Positions 1-12,281 of a stretch of 64,000 nt of DNA are shown piece after piece (within the stretch, counting starts at the first letter, position 1; each line of letters begins with the position of its first letter). The DNA comes from Adenanthera pavonina (Eukaryota; Streptophyta; Magnoliopsida; Fabales; Fabaceae), in NCBI GenBank assembly GCA_026686845.1, contig JAIVEN010000008.1, positions 38,072,501-38,136,500 of the forward strand, in the 5' to 3' direction. Below the pieces are notes generated by a model that saw only the letters and a program-made list of their open reading frames with translations, had not been told where the DNA came from and searched no databases. The position numbers and the translations under genes are program-made.

Positions 1-685
1 AGAATTTTGCTATTAAGTTTCCAAGTTTCATCAACAAAATGAGCAGTAGGCAAAGATATCCTTCAGAAGTTACCGCAGTCTAACAATCAGATGTTAAGCA
101 TATTCTACCAGGAATCTTTGACAAAATCTGTTTCAACTTTTCCTGTTGACTCAAATACAAGTTCAACACATCTGTCATAGTGGTTTGCCTACTAATATGC
201 TTAACATCAGGATTCAACAATGCATGGAGTTCTCTAATCCATTTATATTGAACAAAAGAATAAGGAAGATCATGTGCAATTATAGCCATTGAAATGGCCT
301 CCCGTATACGCATTTGATCATTTTTCCTAGACCTCACATTTCCTTCATGGTCCATCAACAACACACCAACATCATGAAATTTTGTGAGAGTTAGACATAC
401 TTTTATATGACGATCGAGATGTAAAGTACCATGTTATTTACCACCTGCTACATATTGTCTTCCACAACCATTACATTTTGCTACTTCTTGTCCCTTAGCA
501 TTATGTCCAGCTTTAGTGAAATAATTCCAACAATCAGACGTGCAAGTTTTACTCCTTTTAGATTCTTGATTATGCACAGAACTACCATTAGTTCTTTTAG
601 GTCTAATTTGGGGTTCAATATTAGCACTAGCATTCACATTATCAACCTCCAAATTTCTAGTATCACCCACATTAACATTAGACAT
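1..685 (-). pseudogene. BED zinc finger / hAT transposase N-terminal part, broken
   Basis: Translation from 685 gives a basic N-terminus, then a BED-type finger: CNGCGRQY followed by the HLDRHIKVC arm, the usual C-x2-C...H-x-H/C arrangement. Next comes DVLNLYLSQQEKLKQIL... ending in RICLTSD, the start of the hAT catalytic region, where family members continue into the first catalytic Asp segment. A TAA stop near 431 lies inside the finger. A second stop lies at 80-82, and a frame change near position 50 precedes a stretch reading TAHFVDETWKL. The usual protein is about 650-700 residues, so most of it would lie left of the window. The copy cannot encode an active transposase. Confidence 0.8.
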
Positions 686-1687
686 ATTTTAATCTGCAAG
701 AAACAAAAATAATACACCATTATAATAACATAATATTTGTTCTAGTCCAACCAGCCTACATAGTAAATCTGTAAATATTAAGTCCAAGGCATCAATCATA
801 GTCCATAGATTTTAGCGACAAAATGGAGAATACCAAAAAGAAGCTTATCGTTACAGATGTGGTGTTATTGTTGCAAAGCTAGAGCAGAGAGGAGAGATTG
901 AGACTGAGGACGTTGAACAACAAATTAGTAATCAAGCTCGGTTGGCCGCATGGGTGAGGGACTAAAGATAAGAACACCGGACAAGTGGTGGAAGACAACA
1001 ACACCGGACGCGAGTTGTACCCGTACGAGAAGGGATCTCAGATCTGTGACTGTGAGAGAGAGAGACTATGACCCTAGGACTCGGCACTCGTGAGTCGCAA
1101 ATGAGACCGAAGTTAAGTGAGAGTATGAGACCCAAGCTGTTAACGATGAGACCATTAGACCGAGACCAAGACTGAGCGGAGCTGCGGAGGGAACAAAGTC
1201 AAGAGTTAGGACTCACCGACTAGGCACTCGGCCACTTGCGAAAGAGACCACAGGAGCAGACGGACGGCGAAGTTGTGGACATAGCAGCGAATGGATTGCC
1301 GATGGGCCGAGTGGGATTTGCAGATTCAAGTTTTAGGAAAAGAAGAGTCAAGGGAGTGTAGACAGATTGACGGATGCGCGCGGTTCTTCACGATTTCAGA
1401 CTTCATTCAGTGGCTCACTTTTTCTTTCATCGGTCTGGGTTCTTCACGTGATGACTTTGACAAAGGTAAGGTCGTCCACTTAACCTATTAACCATTAACA
1501 CATGAAGGACAAAAAACAAAAAACAAAAACGGGCCAGCTCGCTGTACTGCGGGCTGGCTCTTTTTTTTTAGCGGGCTAGCGGGGTGGGCTCAAATTTTTC
1601 CACCCATTATGAAGCCTCTTGATTTTTCCAGCCTGCCCCGCTACTTTTAGCGGGCTAGGCAGGCTACAGCCCGTTTTAGCAACTCTG
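1..1687 (-). mobile_element. hAT-family DNA transposon, one end (other end beyond the left edge)
   Basis: The minus strand carries a BED zinc finger followed by a hAT (RICESLEEPER-like) transposase start. The outer end is at 1687, where the minus strand begins CAGAGTTGCTAAAACGGGC, a hAT-type terminal inverted repeat. Just inside lie GC-rich subterminal repeats (GCGGGCTAGC-like, 1530-1690), typical of Ac-like plant elements. The 8 bases outside (1688-1695, CTCAAAAG) would be the target duplication, but the partner copy is outside the window. 686-1500 is non-coding 5' sequence of the element. The flank at 1688 onward is retrotransposon LTR, so this hAT inserted into that LTR. Confidence 0.8.
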
Positions 1688-3633
1688 CTCAAAAGAACCA
1701 CTTCTTTGAGATTTGATCCCCTTGAACCCCAACTTGATAAAACGGGCTACAAGTCTTAAAACACACCAACGAGGCCTAAATCCACTATGAGCTCACAAAC
1801 ACCACCATACTGACTTCCCAACATCCAAAACCATGTAAACACCACAATACAACATACACAATTCCACATACAAAACCGTACATACATCCATCCATAACAA
1901 TCCTTATCCATGTCATACATTCATTACAAAACATTCTATCCTACTTGGCACAAGTTACAAATCCAAATTACACAAAATTACATAGACCTAGTATTTCCAC
2001 TTCAAATGCTACTCCCTTATCTTCTCCAGACTAATGCCAAAACCGTCATCTGAAAGGTTAGTTCATGGGAGAGAAGTGTGAGATAATGTCTCAGTAACCG
2101 GAGATAACCACACACACACACACACACACATATATATCTCATACAGCTCATGAATGCAATGTGAAATGAATGGAATGCATGTCTCCCTCACACACAGTTA
2201 GAACCACGAGTTGTCGTCATAATAGGACATTTCATATAGGTATTCCCTTCCAACAGTTAGTGAAGACTGATTCCAGGACATCACCAAGCTCACCTTACAC
2301 TAATGCAACCCTGCCAAAGGTTACACTGGCACTCGGACCGTGGCTCTCCTTCCCTTGGACCACCTCGAATTAATGGTGATTTAGGGAAGGTGCAGTTCAC
2401 TGCCGCTTGGCTCCCCTGGCCATAGGAGAGGATTTAGCGATAGGGATCACATCCTTATCCTCCCTAATCATATCTCATATAATCATATTTCATATCATCA
2501 TATATCATATCGTATCATCATCACCACTCAATCCACTATATAACACAATCTCACAATGTCATGTGATGATGCTCATATTATCATATAATCATCATCATCA
2601 TCATATGTCACAATGTCATACATGCATCATGTCATGTCATATCAATATCACCATCTCTAATCATCATCATAATCATCATCTAGCTGTGTGCATATCACAA
2701 TATATAGAAAATAGTACACACAAACATATCTATATCGTGGTTTGAAAGAAATATGTATATATATACAAATATACGTAACAGCATATAATACAAACAATAT
2801 AATACAAATAAACACCCGATTACCTTAAGTGTCAATACCATATACGCGGATTCCATGAACTTCTCGAGTTGTCTAACACGTTAGAACCCCTTTCAGGCTA
2901 CCAAACAACCTTCACAATATCACAATTCTTCAATTAACACAATATACCATTTAGCCAAAACCACAATTCAACCACTTTAGGCCTAACTCAAGGTTCCACC
3001 ACCCCTTTTATGTATCATTAAGCTCCTAGGAACCATTCAAACACCAAACAATCCCATACTCTTCGGATTGTCAAGAGCCATAATCGAAAATAACCTAGGA
3101 TTAAGCTCAAATCATGTATACACCCTTCAAAACTCGAACCCAAGCAATAAGAACACTAAAACATACTTCTATAACTCCATTTCATCCATTTCGATCGATG
3201 GATTTTGGCCAAAACTAGAAATCCCAACTCATAACCGAAAATCCCAAGTTCAACCGAAGAAAATGGAGAGGGAGGAGTAGAAATCACTTACCAACTTGAA
3301 TCCAAGCTCTTGGACGCTAGAAGACACTTCCAATGGCCGAAATTTTCAAACCTTAGTAGAGCTCCCTTGTTTCTCCTCCTTTTCTCCTTCATCCGTCTGA
3401 TTGAAATGATCCAGATTTGAACAAAAATCTCGATTCTAGTCGCAGCTCCGAGTAAGTTTGCCATAGCGCTGATGCTTCCAGCCGGAAACCTCATTCTGGA
3501 GCTCTTCTCACCGCGAAAGCCCTACTCTAAGCCATGGTATGGAGCTCAATTTTCCTCTACTTGAGCCTTCCTCCATCCTATTTTCCTCTATTTCTACATA
3601 CAATGCCAAAACAAAGTCATAAGGGGTGTTACA
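1688..3633 (-). repeat. 3' LTR of the chromovirus (interrupted by the hAT)
   Basis: 1883-3633 aligns with 8204-9913. The extra 1688-1882 has no partner in the right LTR. It does match the end region of the related LTR at 52.0 kb, both reading TTCAAGGGGATCAAA then AGAAGTGG, so it is genuine LTR sequence. The rest of the LTR must lie left of the hAT, outside the window. The LTR holds a CA microsatellite (2108-2130), an ATC-rich stretch (2440-2680), and a short reading frame ending at a splice donor (3288-3494). Confidence 0.75.
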
Positions 3634-3646
3634 CTCTCCTCTCCTT
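3634..3646 (-). other. Polypurine tract of the chromovirus
   Basis: On the minus strand AAGGAGAGGAGAG directly precedes the TGTAACACC start of the 3' LTR, the expected place and composition for plus-strand priming. Confidence 0.8.
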
Positions 3647-3683
3647 AGAAAAATTTCGTCCTTAAAATTTTTTAATTCTTACC

Positions 3684-4136
3684 TCAAGTAAAAATCTTTG
3701 GATACCATATTCGAATGGATTCTTCTGTTTGCCACGTGACATCATTGGATGTCAAGCCACGCCATAGGACCTTTATCAATTTAATGGTCTTATTTCTTAA
3801 TTGCTTCTCTTTTACATCCAGAATTTGCAACGGCGTAACCTTAAAAGTCAGATCCTCTTGTTCTTGAACTACCTCATCATCAATTATATGAGACGGATCC
3901 GGATGACACTTCTTGATTTGAGACACGTGGAAAACATTGTGCAATCCAGTAAGATTAGGCTGTAGCGCTACTCGATATGCTACTGGCCTAATTTGCTCCA
4001 GAATTTGATATAGACCCATGTACCGTGGAGTGAGCTTCTTGGCTCGAATCGGTCTTCCAACACCAGTAGTAAGAGTGACCTTCAAAAATACATGATCTCT
4101 CGCATCAAACTCTAATGGTCTCCTCTTTCTATCCAC
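3684..4136 (-). pseudogene. Chromovirus integrase C-terminus and chromodomain
   Basis: The 150-residue stretch has the integrase C-terminal part (FDARDHVFLKVTL, then GVGRPIRAKKLTPRYMG, then YRVALQPNLTGLHNVFHVS). It ends in a chromodomain-like segment with IKVLWRGLTSNDVTWQTEE and YPKIF, as in Tekay/Del chromoviruses, where this domain guides integration toward chromatin. The open start is only an internal Met. It continues the integrase frame to the right after a stop near 4140. It ends close to the polypurine tract, as expected for the last pol domain. Confidence 0.8.
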
Positions 4137-4172
4137 ATAACTCTTTTGCTGACTCTGAGTGGTAAGAAGCTT

Positions 4173-4883
4173 CTAATGAATACTCTTTATTTGTCGAGAG
4201 GTTTGATCCACAATATCCGGGCTCAAAAGACTCATTTCACCGAGTTCAACCCAACACAACTGTGATCTATACTTCTTGCCATACAACGTTTCATACGGAG
4301 CCATTTGCAAACTCGAGTGGAAACTGTTGTTGTAGGTAAATTCAACCAATGACAGAAACTGATCCCAATTGCCTTTGTTCTCTAGAACATACACCTGCAA
4401 CATGTCCTTCAGAGTCTCAATTGTCACTTCAATCTGCCCATCAGATTGAGGGTGATAAGTAATACTGAAACTCAATTTCATACCCATGACCTTCTAAAGA
4501 GATTTCCAAAACCTGGATGTAAACCTAGGATCTCTGTCTGATACAATATTCATTGGGACTCCATGTAGCCTTACAATCTCATTCATATAAAATTGAGCCA
4601 ACTTCTCCATTGAAATAGTCTCCCGAATCAGAAGAAAATATGCTGACTTCATCAACCTGTCCACGATGACCTATATTCCATTGTGTCCTGAAGAGGTCCT
4701 CGATAATCCCATCACAAAATCCATGGAAACACTTCCACTCCGGGATCTCCAAAGGTTGCAATGTACCTGCAGCAATTGGTGCTTAATCTTTACCTTCTGA
4801 CAGATTAGAAATCTTGCTACATACTTTGCGATATCATTTTTCATACCTGGCCACCAATAACCATGCTTTAGATCTTGGTACAT
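4173..4883 (-). pseudogene. Chromovirus integrase core and zinc-binding part, broken frames
   Basis: 4671-4883 reads KHGYWWPGMKNDIAKYV then CQKVKIKHQ, the end of the HHCC finger, followed by SMDFVMGLSRTSSGHNGI, which leads to the first catalytic Asp. 4579-4761 overlaps in another frame, so there is a frameshift. 4173-4487 has SITYHPQSDGQIE (containing the third catalytic residue), FTYNNSFHSSLQMAPYE and LYGKK. The expected order is kept, but stops and shifts at about 4490-4580 and 4660 prevent a single product. Confidence 0.8.
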
Positions 4884-5000
4884 GTTGGTGGTACCTAAGT
4901 GAATAGTGTACTTGCTCTTATTAGCTTCTTCCGAAATAATTTATCGCAACCCCGCAATATTTGGCACACAAATCTAATCATGGTACTGGATGATACCATC

Positions 5001-5918
5001 CTACAAAATATCAAAGTCTTTGGTCTCTGCCATTTCAATTTGTTCATGAATGCCTAAAAGATGGTCATCCTTTATTTGAGTATAGCAAATGTTCCTCAAC
5101 CAATTGCTTGATACACTAATGGAACTCATTACTAGTACTTCATGATAGACATTAATGGATAACTTCATATCTCTCAAGCTTTCCAGTAACTGATGTTCCC
5201 CTATCATCATTGTGGCCATGTGGATTGACTTTCTGCTTAATGCATTTGCCACAATGTTGACTTTCCTAGGATGATACTTCAAAGTAAACTCATAGTCCAT
5301 CAGGAATTCAACCCAATGTCTTTACCTCATGTTCAATTCCTTCTGATCAAATAGATATTTCAAACTTTTATAATCACTAAACACCTCGAATTGAGTGCCA
5401 TAGAGATAATGCCTTCACAATTTCAAAGCAAACATTACAGCCACAAGCTCAAGGTCGTGAGTAGGATAGTTCTCCTCATAAGGTCTTAACTGCCTTGAAA
5501 CATACGCCATGATTCTACCTTGCTATATCAAAACACACCCTAGACCCTTTTTAGAGGTGTCCATGCAAATAGTGAACGGCTCTAATGGGTTAGGGATAAT
5601 GAGCATTGGGGTGGACATCAGACAAACCTTCAGCTCTTGGAATGCTCTCTCACACTTATCATCCTAAATGAAAGATCGATCATTACAAGTGAGTCTAGTC
5701 AATGGCATAACAAGTTGAGAGAATCCCTTAATGAACCTTTGGTAGTATCCAGCCAATCCTAGAAAATTCCAAATTTCAGTCACCGATCGTGGTCTCTCCC
5801 AATTTAACACCGCTTCCACTTTATTAGGATCTACTGCCAATCCTTTTGTAGAAGTCACATGACCCAAAAATTTCACCTTCCATAGCCAAAACTCGCATTT
5901 ATTAAGCCTAGCATACAA
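5001..5918 (-). pseudogene. Chromovirus RT connection and RNase H, broken
   Basis: 5664-5918 encodes LNKCEFW..FLGHV..KGLAVDP and GLAGYYQRFIKGFSQ, the RT thumb/connection typical of Ty3 elements. Between 5300 and 5660 several frames give QGRIMAYVSRQLRPYEENYP then DLELVAVMFALK, the RNase H region, with stops. 5001-5300 ends it with YEFTLKYHPRKVNIVANALSRK. It lies in the correct place between RT and integrase. Confidence 0.8.
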
Positions 5919-6995
5919 TTAGTGATTCCGCAATACTTGTAACACAATCTGAAGATGAAATGCATGTTTTTCCTTACTCTTGGAATAGATCAGAATATCA
6001 TTAATAAATACCACCATAAATTTATCCAAATACGACCGAAACACTTTGTTCATATAATTCATGAAGATTGCCGGGGCTTTGGTCAACCCGAATGGCATCA
6101 CAAGAAACTCATAATGACCATATCAAGTTCGAAATGCCATTTTAGGAACATCTTCAGCACGCACTCGCAATTGATGGTATCCTAACCTTAAATCGATTTT
6201 AGAGAAAATGAAGGCACCTGCCAACTGATCAATCAAGTCTTCAATCCTAGGTAAAGGATATTTATTCTTGATTATCACTCGGTTCAACTGCTTGTAATCA
6301 ATGCACAATCTGAGGCTACTATCCTTCTTCTTAATAAACAACACTGGAGCTCCCCAAGGCAAGACACTAGGTCTGATAAAACCTCTTTTTAATAAATCTT
6401 CAATCTGCTTCTTGAGTTCCTTCAATTCAGATGGTCCTATTTGATATGGAGCCTTCAAAATAGTACTTGTTCTGGGCCCCAATTCAATGGAAAACTCATG
6501 TTCTCGTGGTGGTGGCAAACTGGTAACCTCCTTTGGAAACACATCAGGGTATTCATTCATAATCGGGTATCTTTCAACACCACCTTCCATGTCCATGTTC
6601 ACAAAGAAGAAAACCAGAAGCTCTTGACAACTTTTCCTCAGATACCTATCAACTTGGGTAAGAGACAAACAGACATTCTCATCCTCTTCAACGTTAGGGA
6701 TATTCATAGGCAAAGACACAGTCTTCTGAGCAAAGTAGAGAATTACATTATTCACCTCCAACCAATCTATCTCAATTATCACATCAATCTCTTGCAACGG
6801 CAAATAGATTAGATCCAAAGTAGTGCTTCGATGCTCAAAATGAACCACACAATTCAAATAAGTTTGGGCAATTCTTATTAAAACTCCTGTGGGTGTGGAT
6901 ACTGACAACTCAAAATGCAATTCCATTGCCACAATACCCAATCTTCGAACACAATCAAAAGAAATGAAGGAATGCAATGCACCTGAGTTAAACAA
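5919..6995 (-). pseudogene. Chromovirus protease and reverse transcriptase with mutated active sites
   Basis: 6123-6995 starts with the protease motif FNSGALHSFIS, where the usual Asp of DSG is Asn. It continues through the linker (MNEYPDVFPKEV, PPPREHEFSIEL) into RT (ELKKQIEDLLKRGFIRPS, WGAPVLFIKKKD, LRLCIDYKQLN). A stop at 6123 follows MAFRT. The frame resumes at 5919-6101 with MPFGLTKAPAIFMNYMN and FINDILIYSK, where the catalytic FxDD is changed to FIND. Both enzymes should be inactive even without the stop. Confidence 0.85.
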
Positions 6996-7069
6996 AGTAT
7001 GAATAGAGTAACCATTGAGTTTAAGTTTACTTTTAATTAGATTAGGCGCTGCATCCGCTTCCTGTTAGG

Positions 7070-8203
7070 TGATGGCAAAGACTTGTCCAAGCATCATGGG
7101 CCTCTTCATTGCATCTTCACACCTTGGCTCATGACAACTTTGTGCAATATGTCCTGGTCTCCCATATTTAAAACAAATCAAGCACGGATGGTCACCATGG
7201 TTAAACCAGTATTTTGTGCACGGATTTGATGCACTACTTGAACCGTACTAGGATGGAGTTGAATCTCTCCCTATATACTCGCTCTGACTAGAACTCCCTT
7301 GGTCAAAGCTTCCTCGATAAAAGCATCCTCTACCAAACTAACCTCTGTTGGACTGATCTCTGCCAAACCTGCTTCTTCCTCTACCATGGTTGCCTCTATT
7401 ATGGTGACCCCTTCCTCCACTAGAACCTGTAATACCACCGCTGCTACCATTACATGAACCACTTCTTTTACCGATTCCTTTTGCAGGTCCTAGGTAAGAA
7501 AAGGCCTAAATCATGGATTCCTTCTATGCTCCTTGGCCTCCTTCATCCGTCTATATGGGCAAGTATCTTTGCACACAAGTCCTCAAAGGACACAAACTCT
7601 ACCACAGATAGCCGCTCCTTAATCTCTGGGTAGGCTCCCTCAAACATCCTTTGAGCTATCCACCTATCATTAGGGTAATTATTCAGATAAGTGGAATACT
7701 TAGCTAAGTCCAGAAATTAGTCAATGTAATCATCCACCGACAGATTCCTTTGCTAAAAAGCTAGGAACTCAACCTCTTTCTGCATCAGGGCGGGAGGGAT
7801 GTGATGTGCAAAGAACTATTCCTTAAACTGATCCTAATTCATAAGAGGATTCATCGCTTCAACACTCGGGAGAACACTCCTCCACCAACGCTTAGCCTTC
7901 TACTCAAACTTAAATGCGGCCAGTTGAACCTTTTGCACTAAGATGCAATCCATCATACTGAAGATATTCTTTAATTGTTCTATCCAATCTTCAACCTGTG
8001 AAACATCCATGATACTTTCGAAAGCCAGAGGATTGAACTTCTGAAAGTTCTTTAAATGTGAAGAGATACCCCTCCTTTCAACTCTTGGGGCTTTCTCAGG
8101 CTCTATCACATTCTCATTCTCATCCTCTCCTGCATTCAAGTCAACAAACATGCTAGCCTTTTCATTCACATCACCTTGTTCTTACCTATTCATCTATCCT
8201 ACT
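7070..8203 (-). pseudogene. Chromovirus gag remnant with altered CCHC knuckle
   Basis: 7900-8169 encodes part of the Retrotrans_gag domain (FQKFNPLAFESIMDVSQVEDWIEQLKNIF). The frame then breaks repeatedly. Near 7160-7200 the minus strand reads CFKYGRPGHIAQSC: the C-x2-C-x4-H-x4-C zinc knuckle has Tyr in place of the second Cys. Coding starts directly at the edge of the truncated LTR, so the gag N-terminus and 5' leader are lost. The Gly/Arg-rich stretch before the knuckle (7270-7470) is read only in a shifted frame. Confidence 0.75.
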
Positions 8204-9913
8204 TACATCCATCCATAATAATCCTTATCCATGTCATACATTCATTACAAAACATTCTATCCTACTTGGCATAAGTTACAAATCCAAATTACACAAAACT
8301 ACATAGACCTAGTATTCCCACGTCAGATGCTACTCCCTCATCTTCTCCGAACTAGCGCCAGAACCGTTACCTGAAAGGTTAGTTCATGGGAGAGGGGTAT
8401 GAGACAATGTCTCAGTAATTGGAGACAACCACACACACACACACACACATATACATATATCTCATACAGCTCATGAATGCAATGTGAAATGAATAGAATG
8501 CATGTCTCCCTCGTACACAGCTAGAACCACGGACTGTCATCATAACAGGACATTTCATATAGGTAATTCCCTTCCAATAGTCGATGAAAACTGATTCCAG
8601 GACATCATTAAGCTCACCTTACACTAATTCAATTTGGCCAAAGGTTACACTAGTGCTTGGACCGTGACTTTCCTTTTCCTAGACCACCTCGAATTGGTGA
8701 TGATTTAGAGAAGGTACAATTCACTACCGCCTGACTCCCCTAGCCATAGGGGAGGATTTAGCGACAGGGATCCCAATCTTATCCTCCTTAATCATATCTC
8801 ATATCATCATATATCATATTGTATCATCATCACCACCCAATCCACCATATAACACAATCTCATAATGCCATATAGTGATACTCATATCATCATATAATTA
8901 TCATCATCATATGTCATAATGTCATGTGTGCATCATGTCATGTCACATCAATATCATCTTCTCTAATCATCATTATAATCATCATAATCATCATCTAACT
9001 ATGTGTATATCATGATATATAGAAAATAATACATACAAACATATCTATATCATAGTATGAAAGAAATATGCATATATATACAAATATACGTAACATCATG
9101 CAATACAAACAATATAATACAAACAAACACCCGGTTACCTTAAGTGTCAATACCACGAACTTCTCGAGTTGTCCAACATGCTAGAACCCCTCTCAGGCTA
9201 TCAAACAATCTTCACAATATCACAATTATTCAATTAACATAACATACCATTTAGCCAAAACCACAATTCAACCACTTTAGGTCTAACCCAAGGTCCCAAC
9301 ACTCCTTTCATGCATCATTAAGCTCCTAGGAACCATTCAAACACCAAACAATCCCATACTCTTTGGATTCCCAAGAGCTATAACTGAAAACAACCTAGGG
9401 TTTAGCTCAAATCATGCATACACCCTTCAAAACTCAAACCTAAGCAACAAGAATACCAAAACACACTTCTCTAACTCCATTTCATCCATTTTAATCTGTG
9501 GATTTAGGCCGAAACTGGAAATCCCAACTCATAACCGAAAATCCCAAGTTCAATCGAAGAAAATGGAGAAGGAGAAGTAGAAATCTCTTACCAACTTGAA
9601 TCCAAGCTCTTGGACGCCGAAAAACACTCCCAATGGCCAAAATATTCAAACCCTAGCAGAGCTCCCTCATTTTTTCTCCATTTCTCCTTCATCCGTTTGA
9701 CTGAAATGATTCGGATTTGAACAAAAATCTCGATTCTCACCGCTGCGTCGGTGCTTCCAGCCGAAAACCTCATTTTGGAGCTCCTCTTGCTGTGGTGGCC
9801 CTGCTTCAAGTCGTAGCGTAGAGCTCAATTTTCCTCCACTTAAGCCTTCCTCTGTCCTGTTTTCCTCCGGTTCTACACACAATGCCAAACACAAAGTCAT
9901 GAGGGGTGTTACA
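8204..9913 (-). repeat. 5' LTR of the chromovirus, truncated at its inner end
   Basis: Aligns to 1883-3633 throughout. It starts TGTAACACCCC on the minus strand at 9913, but its inner end stops about 195 bases or more short of the other LTR and abuts gag. No primer binding site is visible next to 8203. It contains the same CA repeat (8429-8450) and a short reading frame (9588-9809) matching the one in the other LTR. No clear 5-bp target duplication can be checked, because the other outer end is outside the window. Confidence 0.8.
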
Positions 9914-11213
9914 ACAAACCCATTATTTTGCTCCCTCTCCTTTCGTCCTCAAAAAATGTGACTTCATTTCCTTTCCCCATCTCATCTAATCACTAGTAGT
10001 TTTTTTCTAATAGGGGAGATTTCTCTTTGAGGTCGACGTAGAAGAAGGAATTAGTGAAGACGGAAGGAAAGAGGAGTCGACTGTTCAAGCTAATAAGTCT
10101 TTAAATTTGATCCATGAAAGTTTCAATTTTGCTTCTCAAGTTAGGAGGTGTATTAGAGATAGAATTGGAGAAGATGTTAAGGGTGTGTTCCGTAGTTGAA
10201 ATTTTAGATCAACCTGAACTGAAAAGGAACTCCAAGGGCCAGTTGGGGAAACATCAGTTTGAAGGCCAACATCAGTTTGGAGAATGAACATAAGGAGTTG
10301 CCAAACACCTAAAAATTTTCTAACCCCAGTTTGAAACTGAAGTTTGGATTGTCAAACGACAATGCAAACACACACTTAGAGCCCATTTGGTTTTCAATGT
10401 GTAAATTTAAGTTGAATAAAATGAAGCTTTCAAAAATAAAATTTTGATAAAAGTATGTTTATTGTGTTACACATGACACGGTGGAGATTAATGGAGACCT
10501 CGAACACATCATAAGGAAAGCCAACATAGGAGCTGAAGATGAGTATACTACAGCACCTCAGCCTCTCAAAGAATTGCATTGTACTACACGCACTAGAACA
10601 CCCACATGGAAGGTGTTGGATGAAGAGGATATGATTTATGTTTGGATATTTTTCATTACAAAAGTAAGTTTAATAAAATAATTATGAGATAAAAGTACGC
10701 TTGAAAACTGAAAAATAACTTTTTCAATTCGTTTGTTAAATGTACATTTAGATGTAAAAGTACTCTTTGCAGAAAAACCTTATAAAATAAGACAAATACA
10801 AAATTAACCAAAAGCATATTTGCAAAGGTACTTTTACTTATCAAAAAATAAACTAAATAGGTACTTTATTTTAAGTGACTATAGATACGAGTTTATGTGG
10901 AAAGTGAGATGAAAATTAAAAAACATAAAAAATGCACGCTCTCCTCATTTTAAAGGTCAATAATGCCATGCACACAAACCTCCAGGAAAAAAAATGACTA
11001 CATCTTCACCTCCTAAATCCTAATATGTCACTTCAAAATAGGTAAACTCCTCGGCCATGCATGGAACCTCCGTAAAGGTCTGTTAAGTGCTCAAAATATC
11101 AAAACCAACAAAGGCATTGCCATCAAGATGAAGCCAAAAATTGACAAAAAAGGTGCTCTCATGGCTCTTCATCAAATCATTGGTTTTCATTTGTGCTTTT
11201 TAAACATTAATGA
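9914..11213. other. Spacer with small repeats and an unrecognised open stretch
   Basis: 10021-10185 reads on the plus strand as an open, charged peptide with no family I recognise. 10187-10378 begins GGGTGTGTTCC and ends with AACACACACTTA, suggesting a small inverted-repeat MITE. 10379-10860 begins GAGCCCATTTGGTTTTCAA, like many short plant MITEs that open with a 'TTTGGTT' motif, and includes a 66-residue open frame (10481-10681) of unknown meaning. 10861-11213 shows nothing recognisable. Confidence 0.3.
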
Positions 11214-11454
11214 CACTTAATAGTTGGCATTTTCTATTGAAATGCCAACTAAAATGGGACGTAAAATATTTTAATTAGTATTTTTTATAAAACGTCACCT
11301 AGAATTATTTATAAAAATTAAAAATAAAAATTGAGAAATATTTTAATTGGTGTTTTTTTTTAAATGTCATCTAAAGGTCCATTTTAGTGTTTACCATTAA
11401 ATCTCAACTAAAATTATTTATAAATTAAAAAAAATAAAAAAACAACTTTAGGAC

Positions 11455-11760
11455 CCTGTTTGATTCAAAGTTTGTTAGGGGAAAAGAATTCCCTTGTTTA
11501 GTTCTTAAAATTAGAAGGGATTGGAGAGAATTAATTTAATTCCTTCCAATCCCTTTTTTATTTCCCTCCAATTTGAGATTTTATGAAAGGGATTGAATTT
11601 TATTAGTTATTCCTCTCCAATCCTTTCTAATTTTTTTTTGAACCAAACAAGATTTCATTAAAATCCCTTCAATTTCTTACTCTCAAATTCCATATAATAA
11701 GAGACTTTTAAAATCTCTCCAATCCCTCGCTCCCATCCTCCCCCATTCAAATTCCTCCAC
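11455..11760. mobile_element. Short MITE-like repeat
   Basis: The stretch opens with GGACCCTGTTTGATTCAAAG and has internal inverted words such as AGGGATTGGAGAG versus CTCTCCAATCC, plus GAACCAAACAAG. This is the pattern of small hAT- or Harbinger-type MITEs. No coding capacity. Confidence 0.4.
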
Positions 11761-12281
11761 TTACTTCCTGCGGTTGAACCAACAGAGCCGAGATGGCGTT
11801 TCCTAATAAAAGAGCTAACTAAGGAAAGCCTGGGCACTTCGTTCCTAGTTCACCATGTAGCTCTCTGTCCATCCATCTTGTCCTCCCTTAAACCCGCCAT
11901 AGCTTTTCTGTTCTCCATCTTCTCTTCTACGCGCATCGTCAGGTGAGTTTTTGTCGGAGATTTGATTCAAACGAATGGGTTCGAACCCTAAGCCCCAAAT
12001 CATCTCTGTATCAGATCCCTCACTCTCACCATCAACATTGCAGCTTCATCACACCGTCAACATTGCAGCTTCATCTCACCATTTCAGATTCCTATTTCTT
12101 TTGATGAAGCCATGGGTTAGGGTCCTTTTCTCTGCACTGACATCGGGAAGAGAGCCAAAGGTACTCTCTCTGGATTTGCAGCTATGCTTGTGGTCAGGAT
12201 TTGTAATCTGTGAAGTGTTCTTCCTTTTCCTTCTCGCGTTGCTTCTATTGAATTTGTTTTTCGATTATAAATTTTCTGTAC

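Larger units (their letters stand above)
1688..9913 (-). mobile_element. Ty3/gypsy chromovirus (Tekay/Del-like) retrotransposon, defective
   Basis: Minus-strand order is gag, protease, reverse transcriptase, RNase H, integrase, chromodomain, the Ty3/gypsy chromovirus order. Both LTRs start TGTAACACCCC on the minus strand (3633 and 9913). The polypurine tract lies next to the 3' LTR at 3634-3646. The 5' LTR is truncated: its last part, the primer binding site and the gag start are missing, since gag coding begins directly at about 8203. The 3' LTR is interrupted by the hAT at 1687. Catalytic residues are mutated and frames broken. The two LTR copies differ by roughly 8% by eye over a 150-base stretch, mostly transitions, so the insertion is old. 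Confidence 0.85.

Noticed and set aside
2407..2745. 112-residue plus-strand open frame rich in Ile and His
   Set aside because: It is a reading of the ATC-rich low-complexity part of the chromovirus LTR and is not kept in the other LTR.
6441..6812. 123-residue plus-strand open frame
   Set aside because: Shadow of the protease/RT frame on the other strand.
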